Source: a virus. Taken from it: a stretch of 42,123 nucleotides of DNA. Position 1 is the stretch's first letter; the number at the start of each line of letters is the position of its first letter. Shown in pieces: positions 8,913-15,986 of this stretch. A program made the position numbers and the translations under genes. Below the pieces are notes generated by a model, which was not told where the DNA came from, ran no database searches, and saw nothing but the letters and a program-made list of their open reading frames with translations. The stretch is taken from positions 1 to 42,123 of IMG/VR virus record IMGVR_UViG_3300014827_000005. The stretch is one strand, 5' to 3'.

Positions 8913-9701
8913 ATGTCAAAAACGGCCAGCAAGCTCGCCTTGCGTCCAAAAGTCTTGATATATGATATTGAGACAACCCCTATAAAAGGATACGTTTGGG
9001 GTATCTGGCAACAAGACGTTATTAAAGTTATCGACGACTGGCAAATCCTTAGCGTCGCTTGGAAATGGCTTGGTGAGAAACAAGTCCATGTCATCGGCCA
9101 AGACGACCTGCCCGGCTATAAGCCCGGCGTTATAGATGATAAGAAGGTAGTCCAGCACATACACAGCCTCTTTGATGAGGCTGATATTGTTATTGCCCAT
9201 AATGGTGATAGCTTCGACCAGAAGAAGGCTCAGGCCCGCATGATTATTCACGGTATGCGTCCACCTTCTCCATACAAGCAACTCGACACCAAGAAGATTG
9301 CCAAGCGTTATGCTGCATTTACCTCTAACCGCCTAAAAGACCTCGCTAGGGGCTTCAACGTGTCCCTGAAGGGCGATCCGGGTGGATTTGAGACGTGGGA
9401 AGGCTGTATGGCTGGTGACCCGAAAGCTTGGGCCAAGATGAAGCGCTACAACAAGCAGGACATTCCTCCATTAGAAGACATCTACAAGCGTCTGCTGCCG
9501 TGGATTGAGAACCACCCTAGCATGGCTATCCTATCAGGTCAACTACATACCTGTCCAAAATGTGGCGGTGGTCCATTACAACGACGTGGTACTCGCAAGG
9601 TCAACAAGACGACGACCGTTCAACGCTACCAATGCCAGAATTGTGGCGGCTGGTCAACGGACCGTACCAATCTTAAAGTTGCAGTACAATTTACAAACTA
9701 G
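8913..9701 (+). CDS. DEDD 3'-5' exonuclease-like protein with zinc ribbon
   Basis: A 262-aa protein with an RNase H-fold exonuclease domain. Motif I is D18-I-E20 in YDIETTP; motif II is around IVIAHNGDSFDQKKAQAR; motif III is RYNKQDIPPLEDIY (YxxxD type). These match the DEDD nuclease family that includes predicted YprB-type nucleases. Residues about 212-245 form a zinc ribbon (CPKCGGG and CQNCGG pairs). It may trim nucleic acid in replication, recombination or RNA turnover; substrate unknown. It has its own promoter at the end of the late arm and could be regulated separately from lysis. Confidence 0.85.
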   Translation: MSKTASKLALRPKVLIYDIETTPIKGYVWGIWQQDVIKVIDDWQILSVAWKWLGEKQVHVIGQDDLPGYKPGVIDDKKVVQHIHSLFDEADIVIAHNGDSFDQKKAQARMIIHGMRPPSPYKQLDTKKIAKRYAAFTSNRLKDLARGFNVSLKGDPGGFETWEGCMAGDPKAWAKMKRYNKQDIPPLEDIYKRLLPWIENHPSMAILSGQLHTCPKCGGGPLQRRGTRKVNKTTTVQRYQCQNCGGWSTDRTNLKVAVQFTN

Positions 9702-9712
9702 AACACATTCTG

Positions 9713-9742
9713 TTGACAGGGCCAGCATAAGCATGATACCCT
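9713..9742 (+). promoter_or_regulatory. Promoter of small RNA unit A
   Basis: TTGACA (9713-9718) with a -10 of ATACCC at 17 bases or TACCCT at 18. Perfect -35, weak -10, lying 11 bases after the exonuclease stop. The next clear punctuation is the terminator at 9908-9935. Confidence 0.5.
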
Positions 9743-9935
9743 GCAAATGACCAGTTCGCACCTTCCTCAAACACAACACCAAACTCCCAAGTCTCACTGA
9801 CCATCTCCCGTTCCATCACTCGCTCTAAAACTGGACAGATCGACGGAACAAAAACAAGCAGAGCTTGTCTCTGCGTATAGAAATAAAAACCCAGTCAAAA
9901 CAAACAGATACCCCTTGCAAGAGGGGTATTTTTAT
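9743..9935 (+). ncRNA. Candidate small RNA A (about 190 nt)
   Basis: Between the promoter at 9713 and the terminator at 9908 there is no convincing + strand gene. The predicted transcript can fold: CCAGTT near 9752 pairs with AACTGG near 9830, GTTCC with GGAAC, and GCAGAG-CTTGT-CTCTGC (9858-9874) forms a hairpin. It carries GCACCTTCCTCAA, shared exactly with the region at 10767 and in part with 26509. Role unknown. Alternatively it is an untranslated tail of the exonuclease message. A 41-codon frame also exists on the other strand (9691-9816). Confidence 0.5.
9908..9935 (+). terminator. Intrinsic terminator
   Basis: Stem TACCCCT/AGGGGTA (9909-9915 and 9922-9928) with a short loop, followed by a T-rich run TTTTT. 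It closes small RNA A and overlaps the -35 of the next promoter. Confidence 0.85.
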
Positions 9936-9943
9936 GATACACT
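9915..9943 (+). promoter_or_regulatory. Promoter overlapping the terminator, plus leader hairpin
   Basis: TTGCAA (9915-9920), 17-base spacer ending TGA, TACACT (9938-9943). The -35 lies inside the terminator hairpin, so termination and initiation are physically linked. The leader then holds GAGCAAG-A-CTTGCTC (9962-9976) just before the ATG at 9996, which could modulate translation. Confidence 0.5.
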
Positions 9944-9995
9944 GCAAGCATAACAATTAACGAGCAAGACTTGCTCTTGCATAAACAAAAAGTCA

Positions 9996-10274
9996 ATGGA
10001 AAAACTCCCCTGTTCCAACCAAGAAAACTGCCGTCTGAGAGACACACAGAAGGGTTGTTTTGAGGACGTTCACCACTTGTACTTTCCCCGAGCCGACTAT
10101 AAGAAACCTATAGAGCGAGCCTTCAGGGAACTCCCAGAGAACAAAGTAGTCATGTGCCGTGAGTGGCATAACACTGACCATGCTGTCTTCGAGCCGCTTG
10201 AAAAGCCTGACCTAGAGATTATGAAAATGGCGGTTAGCGAAGAACATAACAGAAGGTTAAACGGTTTAGCATGA
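9996..10274 (+). CDS. Small HNH-like zinc protein
   Basis: A 92-aa protein with an N-terminal Cys cluster (C6, C12, C21), then DVHHLYFPR, FRELPENKVVMCREWHN and a later H. The paired histidines followed by a Cys and WHN resemble compact HNH nuclease folds that process the phage genome or act in mobility. No typical Shine-Dalgarno is seen (AAAAAGTCA before ATG). Its stop overlaps the next ATG (10271), so it is the first of three coupled genes. HNH assignment is by motif only. Confidence 0.6.
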   Translation: MEKLPCSNQENCRLRDTQKGCFEDVHHLYFPRADYKKPIERAFRELPENKVVMCREWHNTDHAVFEPLEKPDLEIMKMAVSEEHNRRLNGLA

Positions 10275-10474
10275 ACAAAGAATCATCTCACATAGAGTGG
10301 TCTCAAAACATGTTATTTGATCGCCTTATAGAGGTTGTAGAGCTTCTTGAGATACCTCGTGACCCAGAGCACGAACGTACCCAACAACTAGTCCACGAAA
10401 AGAACCTCATAGACTTTGAAATAGCACAGCGCACCGGCGCAGTATTACTCCCACGTGTCGTAGAAGTTGCATAA
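10271..10474 (+). CDS. Hypothetical 67-aa helical protein
   Basis: A 67-aa, mostly helical and acidic protein (IEWSQNMLFDRLIEVVELLEI). It overlaps the gene before by four bases and shares the base at 10474 with the next ATG, so the three genes form one coupled unit. No family recognised. Confidence 0.75.
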   Translation: MNKESSHIEWSQNMLFDRLIEVVELLEIPRDPEHERTQQLVHEKNLIDFEIAQRTGAVLLPRVVEVA

Positions 10475-10710
10475 TGGAACGAGAACACGCTGGTACCCTT
10501 GGTTGGGTAGGTCTAGCTGCGGGCGTAGTCGCTTTTGACGTACTCGCACCAGAAACACTATCCCATGCAGTCGATAGAGCCTTAGAACGGCCCTACGGAC
10601 GTTATGCTGCCATTGGCGCTATAGCTGTCACTGCTGCCCATCTACTAAATGTCATTCCTAAGGGCTATGATCCCTTTTGTCTCCTCAACATAGAGAAGTG
10701 CCCAGAATAA
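10474..10710 (+). CDS. Small membrane protein, actinophage-like
   Basis: A 78-aa protein with two hydrophobic segments (about 8-24 and 44-60). The sequence style MEREHAGTLGWVGLAAGVVAFDVLAPETLS and GRYAAIGAIAVTAAHLLN recalls a small membrane protein family of actinobacteriophages (I think DUF7427). The remembered resemblance needs a profile search. Function unknown. The stop is directly followed by a terminator. Confidence 0.75.
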   Translation: MEREHAGTLGWVGLAAGVVAFDVLAPETLSHAVDRALERPYGRYAAIGAIAVTAAHLLNVIPKGYDPFCLLNIEKCPE

Positions 10711-10869
10711 GAAGAAGCCCTCTCGCAGGGGGCTCCTTCTATCTTCGGCTTCGATGATTAAGTGGCACCTTCCTCAAGTAGGCACTCCCATACCTACTAA
10801 AATGACAAGCAAGCTTGCTTGCGTAACTCCACTCACACCTGAGCCCCTCAGCTTCTCAACTGAGCAGCA
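10711..10869 (-). ncRNA. Candidate small RNA B (about 160 nt)
   Basis: The - strand has a good promoter (10876-10904) and a terminator (10714-10735), and no convincing gene between them. The transcript contains CTCAG/CTGAG-type pairing, the hairpin GCAAG-CTTG-CTTGC-like palindrome at 10810-10822, the pair AGTAGG/CCTACT (10774-10795), and the complement of GCACCTTCCTCAA (10767-10779), which is a Shine-Dalgarno-like GAGGAAGG. It may be a regulatory RNA of the convergence region. The 62-codon + strand frame at 10754-10942 has no start signal and is not called. Confidence 0.5.
10714..10735. terminator. Bidirectional terminator between convergent units
   Basis: Stem AGCCC/GGGCT (10716-10720 and 10730-10734 region, with extra GC pairs) at the end of the + strand genes. 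On the - strand the same stem is followed by TCTTCTTATT, and on the + strand by CCTTCT. It can serve both the + genes ending at 10710 and the - strand small RNA B. Confidence 0.65.
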
Positions 10870-10875
10870 CTATGT

Positions 10876-10904
10876 ATTGTATTCCCTTACTGCTTTAATG
10901 TCAA
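10876..10904 (-). promoter_or_regulatory. Sigma70-type promoter of small RNA B
   Basis: On the - strand TTGACA (10904-10899), 17-base spacer, TACAAT (10881-10876). One of the best promoter matches in the window, yet no gene follows before the terminator at 10714-10735. Just upstream lies a perfect palindrome CTAAGGTAACCTTAG (about 10934-10948) that could be an operator. Confidence 0.75.
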
Positions 10905-10984
10905 GCCCCTTAGAGAAAAGTCTTGTAAAACAGCTAAGGTAACCTTAGTATGCAATAGCGGAATAGATGTGTCTGTTAAATATC

Positions 10985-11218
10985 TTACGCTTTCTCTTGA
11001 TACTTCTTGATAATAGCCACAAGCGCTTCGTCTGTCAAGTAGAATAGTTTAGTATGGAAGTTTTCTTGTGATTCTCCGGGCTGGGCTATAAGGTTATATA
11101 GTAGCTGCCCGAACCGTTGGTCTTGGTTCATAGCCCTACATTCTTGTATCAGTCTAATTAAATCAGCGTTCCACATTGCAGCACCCATCACATCCGTGAG
11201 TTCCAGACCACATTTCAC
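10985..11218 (-). CDS. Hypothetical 77-aa helical protein
   Basis: The last gene of the leftward block, predicted helical, ending FYLTDEALVAIIKKYQEKA. The first ATG (11218) overlaps the upstream gene by 56 bases; a later ATG at 11176 would give 63 aa and a 14-base overlap, closer to the spacing elsewhere. No family recognised. Confidence 0.65.
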   Translation of the reverse strand: MKCGLELTDVMGAAMWNADLIRLIQECRAMNQDQRFGQLLYNLIAQPGESQENFHTKLFYLTDEALVAIIKKYQEKA

Positions 11219-11432
11219 CGTGGTTATGGAAGTAAGCTACAGAGTCAGGGTCATCGTGCCCTACACCGTGTTCACAGATTCTTTCTACTAATAGCATTTT
11301 ATCGTCTCGTATGTGGATTGGAGCGGATTTAAGCGGGTGTTCGGACGGATAATGGAAAGGACATGGTTTAACGCAGTCCTTCTTGTTGTGGATGGTCCAG
11401 ATCGCCCCGGATATGTCAGTAAATTTACCCAT
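11163..11432 (-). CDS. Cys/His-rich protein, actinophage-like
   Basis: An 89-aa protein with a dense set of metal ligands: C19, C24, H27, then ERICEHGVGHDDPDS, FHNHGE and the ending HGCDGCC. This order (a PSxHPL element, ERxCxHGVGHPDPD-like element, HGCDGCC end) is one I recall from small actinobacteriophage proteins of unknown function. It probably binds zinc. It overlaps both neighbours in the block. Confidence 0.75.
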   Translation of the reverse strand: MGKFTDISGAIWTIHNKKDCVKPCPFHYPSEHPLKSAPIHIRDDKMLLVERICEHGVGHDDPDSVAYFHNHGEMWSGTHGCDGCCNVER

Positions 11433-11619
11433 TCAAGCCTCGTTCCACGCCAAGCATACCTAACATGCGTAGAGCGTTCTCTCGCTGTCTTTGAGCATAT
11501 TCTAAAGCCGTCATAGCGTCTTCAGCTTTAATACACCAGTAGGCGGCCTGTTCCTGCCAGTGCTCACGCTGTTCAGGGGTTATGTTGTCTGGTGTTGGTA
11601 AGTAAATGATTTCACCCAT
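11425..11619 (-). CDS. Hypothetical 64-aa protein
   Basis: A 64-aa helical protein, MGEIIYLPTPDNITPEQREHW at the start, Ala/Arg/Gln-rich after. It overlaps the Dam-type gene upstream (stop 11612) by eight bases and the Cys/His-rich gene by eight. No family recognised. Confidence 0.75.
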   Translation of the reverse strand: MGEIIYLPTPDNITPEQREHWQEQAAYWCIKAEDAMTALEYAQRQRENALRMLGMLGVERGLNG

Positions 11620-12016
11620 TTTGACCTCTAAATATGATTATTGCGCTTGGGAATGGTGCCGGATTAGGCTGGTCATCAAACTTCAAGCGACCTTTAATAA
11701 AACGTATCTCATCTGCCTTCATGCAGTAATCGTGCCAGTACCGGGTATCGGTGCGGCTAGGTATCAGGAGCACAACAGTCTTACCCGTCTGCCACTCCGC
11801 AAAACCCTTAGCAACCCACTTTGGAAGCTCTCTACCGTAGGGAGGATTAACATAACTGACCCCCCCCCACGGTATTGACAGACCATCAAAAGTATGGTTT
11901 GGTGGGCATGGGTCAAAGTCAAACCCGAACTCGGCGTCAAGTGTCTGGTAGACGGCCTTGGGAGTTTTCCAGTCCATTCTCTCCGAACTGAAATGTATGC
12001 CGGTGGAGGTCTTCAC
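11612..12016 (-). CDS. Phage DNA N6-adenine methyltransferase (Dam-like)
   Basis: A 134-aa protein with the layout of the compact phage Dam family: WKTPKAVYQTLDAEFGFDFDPCP at residues 16-38, the catalytic NPPYG at 57-61, LLIPSRTDTRYWHDYC in the middle, and FIKGRLKF near the end. It would transfer a methyl group from S-adenosylmethionine to adenine N6, probably protecting phage DNA from host restriction. Its start shares one base with the upstream stop (12016), so it is translationally coupled to the RNA-repair block. Confidence 0.9.
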   Translation of the reverse strand: MKTSTGIHFSSERMDWKTPKAVYQTLDAEFGFDFDPCPPNHTFDGLSIPWGGVSYVNPPYGRELPKWVAKGFAEWQTGKTVVLLIPSRTDTRYWHDYCMKADEIRFIKGRLKFDDQPNPAPFPSAIIIFRGQNG

Positions 12017-12216
12017 TAACTTAACCCGTTTTCCTCATTCAGTGCGTCAATGCGATCTTCATACTCATCTACCTGTTCTTGCAGGTCTTCTATTATCTGA
12101 TTGAGGTCATTGACAACTTCATTATGGTCTGAGTTAATATCTTCTATCTGACCACATGCCGGGCAGTTTCTACCCGAATAAGCTATGTCGTCTCCATGTT
12201 CGCCGCAAGTGTCCAT
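12016..12216 (-). CDS. Small zinc-finger coiled-coil protein
   Basis: A 66-aa acidic protein. C4 and H7, then C18-PAC21, suggest a small zinc site, followed by a coiled coil (NDLNQIIEDLQEQVDEYEDRI). Its ATG shares the base with the kinase stop. Function unknown. Confidence 0.7.
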   Translation of the reverse strand: MDTCGEHGDDIAYSGRNCPACGQIEDINSDHNEVVNDLNQIIEDLQEQVDEYEDRIDALNEENGLS

Positions 12217-13103
12217 TAGAAATCTCCTTCTGCTACTTGTAGCACTTTAAGTCCTTCTTCACGCCACATCTTCACGACACGGTCTCGGTCATCTAAGACG
12301 AAGCGTACGTTGTATCGTGGCTCGATCCATTCTTTGTAAATATCACGCTTAATGATGGCGTCGTTGATACGATTGCCTTTTTCATCCACAATGGTTTCGT
12401 CACGCATGAAAATCTCATCGTAAGGAATTTGGTTAGCCTTGAGCCATGCTTCAGTCTCGGGCTTGCAAGTACTATCCCTGCCGCTAACAATAACGATGTA
12501 GGTATCTGGAATCTCTTCCTGTATGTTACGGCCAGCATAACGCCAGACCACATCACGTACGTTCTCGTCCACAATATCTGTAGAGACCTTCGTGTAGTCG
12601 TATGGAGACCGGTCATCTATGTGTGCCAGTGTGCCATCTATGTCAACTATGATACAATGAGGGAAACCCTCTTTGAAGGGTGGTTTTACATATTGTGCGA
12701 CATGCCCTTTTTTCTTCAGGAACGTGTTGTACATCGACTTGATTACCTTTTCACCTACGGCATTTGCCCGTTCTGAGTCCCTTTTGAGGCACGTAGAGAG
12801 CGTTACGTCCGTGAAGTCCTTAATCTCGAACTGACACTGGAAACCATCAGCCATGTCTATGAGTGCAGCTTCGTGCTTAGGGTCCAAATTAGTATCATCT
12901 ACAATCACATCATGCCCACGAGCTAGGTAGTGCCGGATGATAGCGTCACGGACGCCTAGAATATCCTTCTCGTTAGACTTTGACCAAACACTATTGTCAA
13001 TCATGGCCCGGAGGTCATCTTTGTTGACACGTTTTGCTTTTTGTTCTTTCGCCCATGTGGACTTACCGCTTGCTGGTAGACCTTTTGTCATTATTAGTCG
13101 CAT
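12216..13103 (-). CDS. Polynucleotide 5'-kinase / 3'-phosphatase
   Basis: A protein close in plan and length (295 aa from the ATG at 13103) to T4 Pnkp, which heals RNA ends by phosphorylating the 5'-OH and removing the 3'-phosphate. The kinase P-loop is GLPASGKST near the N-terminus, with DVIVDDTNLD further on. The C-terminal half is a HAD phosphatase with DIDGTLA and later VSGRDS and DDRDRV. The frame extends to 13121, but the start MRLIMTKG aligns best with T4; ATG at 13091 is also possible. Located beside a nucleotidyltransferase and an RNA ligase, so it very likely prepares broken RNA for sealing. Confidence 0.93.
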   Translation of the reverse strand: MRLIMTKGLPASGKSTWAKEQKAKRVNKDDLRAMIDNSVWSKSNEKDILGVRDAIIRHYLARGHDVIVDDTNLDPKHEAALIDMADGFQCQFEIKDFTDVTLSTCLKRDSERANAVGEKVIKSMYNTFLKKKGHVAQYVKPPFKEGFPHCIIVDIDGTLAHIDDRSPYDYTKVSTDIVDENVRDVVWRYAGRNIQEEIPDTYIVIVSGRDSTCKPETEAWLKANQIPYDEIFMRDETIVDEKGNRINDAIIKRDIYKEWIEPRYNVRFVLDDRDRVVKMWREEGLKVLQVAEGDF

Positions 13104-13831
13104 AATTCGTCGTACATCCATGCTTTCTCGGCTTCAGGTGTGCCGCTCATATAGGCTCGGTAAATGAAATCTTCGATCCATTCAATATCCGGCTTCATGT
13201 TTTTATATTTACTGGTGCTCTCTGCAACGCTGACACGCATATTCATGTCAGACATCGCCGCTACAATCTCAGGGAGGTAGGGTTGGATGGCTTCGACAGA
13301 GAGAGGCTTAATTGTCTTGAGCAGAGGAAACAAATCACTATCCGCAAGGTTGCACTCAAACTTACCTGTAAGCAGGAATTGTTCGCACTGCCACATAACC
13401 CGCAGGAAAGCGACTGCAAACTTGGCTGTTCGTTCTTGTCCATTTACGCCCTTCGACTCGAAGTTGTAGAACTTGTTCCACTGGTTGTGGGCATAGCCTC
13501 GGCTTGCATCGACAAACATTTTCGTATCAACGAATTTGCTCCAGTTAGCCCGCATCTCCTCGGCCACAGGAGAGGTCTCGGTGACTTTGTCTGAGAAGAA
13601 TACTTCAAGTATTGTTGCATTTCCTTTGGTAGCGAGTTTACAAAACTCTGCAAGTTCGTAGCTGGTGTTGTCTTCATCGCCTTCTATCCATGTTGTGTTC
13701 TTTAATGTTTTGAATGGGCTGACCACGTCTTTCAGTTCGCTTACGTGGATGCCACGATAGTCCCAGTCAGACGTCGGAGTGTCGAGCCCGTGTAAACGGG
13801 ACCCGACGACAACCTTAGTCAGAATCTTCAT
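13094..13831 (-). CDS. Nucleotidyltransferase of the RNA-repair cluster
   Basis: A 245-aa protein with a polymerase-beta-type nucleotidyltransferase signature near the N-terminus: GSRLHG at 10-15, then SDWDYRG with D22 and D24 as likely metal ligands. It resembles the RlaP-type transferases found next to RNA ligases. It might add nucleotides to RNA ends before ligation, but the substrate is not known. It overlaps the kinase start by a few bases and shares the base pattern ATGA with the membrane gene upstream. Confidence 0.8.
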   Translation of the reverse strand: MKILTKVVVGSRLHGLDTPTSDWDYRGIHVSELKDVVSPFKTLKNTTWIEGDEDNTSYELAEFCKLATKGNATILEVFFSDKVTETSPVAEEMRANWSKFVDTKMFVDASRGYAHNQWNKFYNFESKGVNGQERTAKFAVAFLRVMWQCEQFLLTGKFECNLADSDLFPLLKTIKPLSVEAIQPYLPEIVAAMSDMNMRVSVAESTSKYKNMKPDIEWIEDFIYRAYMSGTPEAEKAWMYDELCD

Positions 13832-14022
13832 GAACTAACGCTTCCGAACAAGATTCCCATAATGAACGTCACGAGCACTGAAGGCCAAAAGGCAATCGCT
13901 AGTGCTGTAGCGTGGAATATGTGGGCAAGTGCCCCGAGGCAAAGCATGGTAACCCATCCGCCTATTAGGAACGCAGGAGCCAAGATAGCGGCTACGGCAA
14001 TAAGTGTTATTAAGACTTTCAT
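13828..14022 (-). CDS. Small three-span membrane protein
   Basis: A 64-aa, almost wholly hydrophobic protein (ILAPAFLIGGWVTMLCLGALAH and LVTFIMGILFG). It lies between the RNA ligase and the nucleotidyltransferase with four-base overlaps on both sides, so it is produced with them. Function unknown; it could link repair to the membrane or simply be a passenger. Confidence 0.75.
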   Translation of the reverse strand: MKVLITLIAVAAILAPAFLIGGWVTMLCLGALAHIFHATALAIAFWPSVLVTFIMGILFGSVSS

Positions 14023-15293
14023 TCTGTTGTACTTCCTTCGACTTCAAGGTCTTCAGCTTCTTCGTCAATCATGGCTGACTCGTGAGCATAGAACTTTTCG
14101 CCTTTAGCTTTTAATATGTATGGTGCAAGCATGTCCACACGGATGCAGATACCTTCGTCTACTGGACTCTCTTTATCCAGTGGTACGGCTCCGGCATAGC
14201 CTTCTTCGTGAAAACGCTTGTCGATGTATTCGGAGACGATCTCTTCCTCTGTAGGCATAGGACCGCTGTACAGCTCTGGGACGGTATTCAGACCACGGTC
14301 ATGGCAGAACTCTTTGGTCTGCTCCCATGACAGGTCAGTGACTATCCCCTGATTGTTGACAAAAGCAACCCGATACACGTACAGATCGCATGTTCGGTTT
14401 GGTACTTGGTAAGTGTAATTCTTCTGGAGCGGAGCACCCTCTTTTGTCCAGCCGACCAGTTCCCCATATACGAGGAAGTTTTCAGGTAGCGAGCCGGATA
14501 GTTTCGCACCCTCTTCGGTCCAAATGTCTGAGTTGTAGAAGTGGTTCTGGTTGGGGTTGTTAATATCCTTAATAACCTTGCGAGAGCCAAACACGTAGTC
14601 CATCTCTGTATCAGCGACCTTAACACCTGCACGTTTCGCTACCTTGTCACGCCAACTAAGTTTGCGAGCAACAACAGTATTACCGATTCGTATGGATGTA
14701 CCATGTAGCTTTTGAGTAATAGTAACCCAACGGCCGGTGGAAATAACTTCAGTATTCCGAAAGTAATTGTCTGTGTCATAGTGCTCGGGGAGGAATTTTT
14801 TATCGACTCGGACGAACTTTTCTTTGTTTTTTTCAATTCGTTGTTCCCTTCGTGTACGTGGAAGTACGTACTTTTTACATATTTCGCTGTCACCAATCTT
14901 GTCGAAGGTGTCTCCAACCTTGAACTGGGTGATGTCTAAGTTCTTAATATAGGACAGGCTCTCTAAGGGCATAAATAAGGCATCTGAGCGGTGTCCACGG
15001 AACTTCATGGCCCGGACCCGTCGGTTATCTTCTAAGTAGCCCTTGGAACCTTCATTGTCGTTAAGGTTGCCGTGGCGGTGCAGGTTGTTCTTACGGGCAT
15101 ACTCTTCGCTTAGTTGAGTCTCAGCCGTGAAAACAATTCCCAAGTCACCCTGTTCCGTGTCTTTACCAACGATAGCCTGAAATCCAAGCAGTGGTGTACC
15201 CACCACGTTATCACAGCCCGCAAGGTCAGTAAGCGACTTGATCTCCACAACTTGCGCTGCATAATTACTGTTTTCTGGCTCGAGTAGTTTCAT
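14019..15293 (-). CDS. RNA ligase (Rnl5/DraRnl-like)
   Basis: A 424-aa nucleotidyltransferase-fold ligase. Motif I, QKLHGTS, puts the AMP-accepting lysine at 195; NFLVYGELVGW is the motif III region; DEGICIRVD and KAKGEKF near the C-terminus are motifs IV and V. About 190 residues precede motif I, which suits the Deinococcus-type ligases with an N-terminal OB domain rather than T4 Rnl1 or Rnl2. It would join 5'-phosphate and 3'-OH RNA ends made by the kinase/phosphatase. The C-terminus ends acidic (DEEAEDLEVEGSTTE). Confidence 0.9.
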   Translation of the reverse strand: MKLLEPENSNYAAQVVEIKSLTDLAGCDNVVGTPLLGFQAIVGKDTEQGDLGIVFTAETQLSEEYARKNNLHRHGNLNDNEGSKGYLEDNRRVRAMKFRGHRSDALFMPLESLSYIKNLDITQFKVGDTFDKIGDSEICKKYVLPRTRREQRIEKNKEKFVRVDKKFLPEHYDTDNYFRNTEVISTGRWVTITQKLHGTSIRIGNTVVARKLSWRDKVAKRAGVKVADTEMDYVFGSRKVIKDINNPNQNHFYNSDIWTEEGAKLSGSLPENFLVYGELVGWTKEGAPLQKNYTYQVPNRTCDLYVYRVAFVNNQGIVTDLSWEQTKEFCHDRGLNTVPELYSGPMPTEEEIVSEYIDKRFHEEGYAGAVPLDKESPVDEGICIRVDMLAPYILKAKGEKFYAHESAMIDEEAEDLEVEGSTTE

Positions 15294-15579
15294 TTGTTTT
15301 CTCCTTCTTTTTTTGTTCTTCGAGGTCCATTAAGATGATTAGGTTGACTGCTGCGGCACACAGGTGATCTTCGTCAGTCTGGCCGCTTAAATACTGGAAT
15401 AAATGTCTGGTGGCTGATTCCTTATAGGTCTGGACTTCTTTTGCTTCTCGCCAGTTACCCCGGGCATACTTCTGTTCGCCAAACATGAAGCGTTGTGCTA
15501 TCCGTGCTGAAGCTTCGTAGACCATACCTAGGTAGGTGAAGTCTGGCTTCTGGGACTTATCCTCTCTCAGTAACATCAT
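15265..15579 (-). CDS. dATP/dGTP diphosphohydrolase-like (DUF5664-type) protein
   Basis: A 104-aa protein with ARIAQRFMFGEQKYARGNWREA, then YKESATRHLFQYLSGQTDEDHLCAAAVNLIILMDLE. The KY..NW and RHL...G..DEDHL.AA pattern recalls the phage DUF5664 family, now linked to nucleotide pyrophosphohydrolase activity. This would put nucleotide handling in the repair block. Assignment is from memory of the motif. It overlaps the ligase by 29 bases. Confidence 0.65.
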   Translation of the reverse strand: MMLLREDKSQKPDFTYLGMVYEASARIAQRFMFGEQKYARGNWREAKEVQTYKESATRHLFQYLSGQTDEDHLCAAAVNLIILMDLEEQKKKEKTNETTRARKQ

Positions 15580-15787
15580 GTCTCCTGTCGTCTAATACAA
15601 AAACACCCAAGGTACGGACAATAGTGTCACGATGTTCTTGGGCGTGGGTTTCTAACGTATTGAGTTCAGCACGTACGACGTGTATCTCTTCCAGCTCGGC
15701 CTCTACTTGTCTGAGTTGTTCGTGCAACTCTACTTCTGAGAGACCTTCATAAAACGCATTTGTGGGAGTTTCCATTTTATTTCTCAT
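15557..15787 (-). CDS. Hypothetical coiled-coil protein
   Basis: A 76-aa, mostly coiled-coil protein (VELHEQLRQVEAELEEIHVVRAEL). Start ATG 15787 overlaps the stop of a small upstream gene in an ATGA; a second ATG at 15775 is possible. No family recognised. Confidence 0.7.
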   Translation of the reverse strand: MRNKMETPTNAFYEGLSEVELHEQLRQVEAELEEIHVVRAELNTLETHAQEHRDTIVRTLGVFVLDDRRHDVTERG

Positions 15788-15879
15788 TTGTTAGTGCTAA
15801 ATCGCCAACGCCTACCATTCGATAGGAGGACACCGTTGTCCGGGTATATCTCGAGAATCTCACTGTCTTCCAGTGGCAC
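15784..15879 (-). CDS. 31-aa small protein, first gene of the repair block
   Basis: A 31-codon frame from GTG at 15879 (MPLEDSEILEIYPDNGVLLSN...), ending in an ATGA overlap with the next gene. The amino-acid composition is protein-like and the frame is open up to a stop at about 15904. No ATG is available; GGAG abuts the GTG. It lies about 60 bases after the predicted promoter start. The start is uncertain. Confidence 0.55.
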   Translation of the reverse strand: MPLEDSEILEIYPDNGVLLSNGRRWRFSTNK

Positions 15880-15940
15880 TCCGTAATGATAGGAGACGAC
15901 GATCTAACTTTTTATTGTAGGAAGGAATTATCCTACCCCG

Positions 15941-15969
15941 ATGGTAGCACACTTCATGTTAAAGCGCAA
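15941..15969 (-). promoter_or_regulatory. Promoter of the RNA-repair block
   Basis: On the - strand TTGCGC (15969-15964), 17-base spacer ending TGC, TACCAT (15946-15941). The leader then has a hairpin GTAGGA/TCCTAC (15918-15937) followed by an A-rich run. It explains expression of 15879 down to 10985 as a separate unit. Confidence 0.65.
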
Positions 15970-15986
15970 GCACTTTTACACAGGTA

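Noticed and set aside
9691-9816. 41-codon - strand frame inside small RNA unit A (MEREMVSETWEFG...)
   Set aside because: The composition is protein-like, but there is no - strand promoter or good ribosome site and it overlaps the + strand promoter. Kept only as an alternative reading.
10754-10942. 62-codon + strand frame in the convergent gap
   Set aside because: No start signal; it crosses the hairpin and opposes a consensus - strand promoter.
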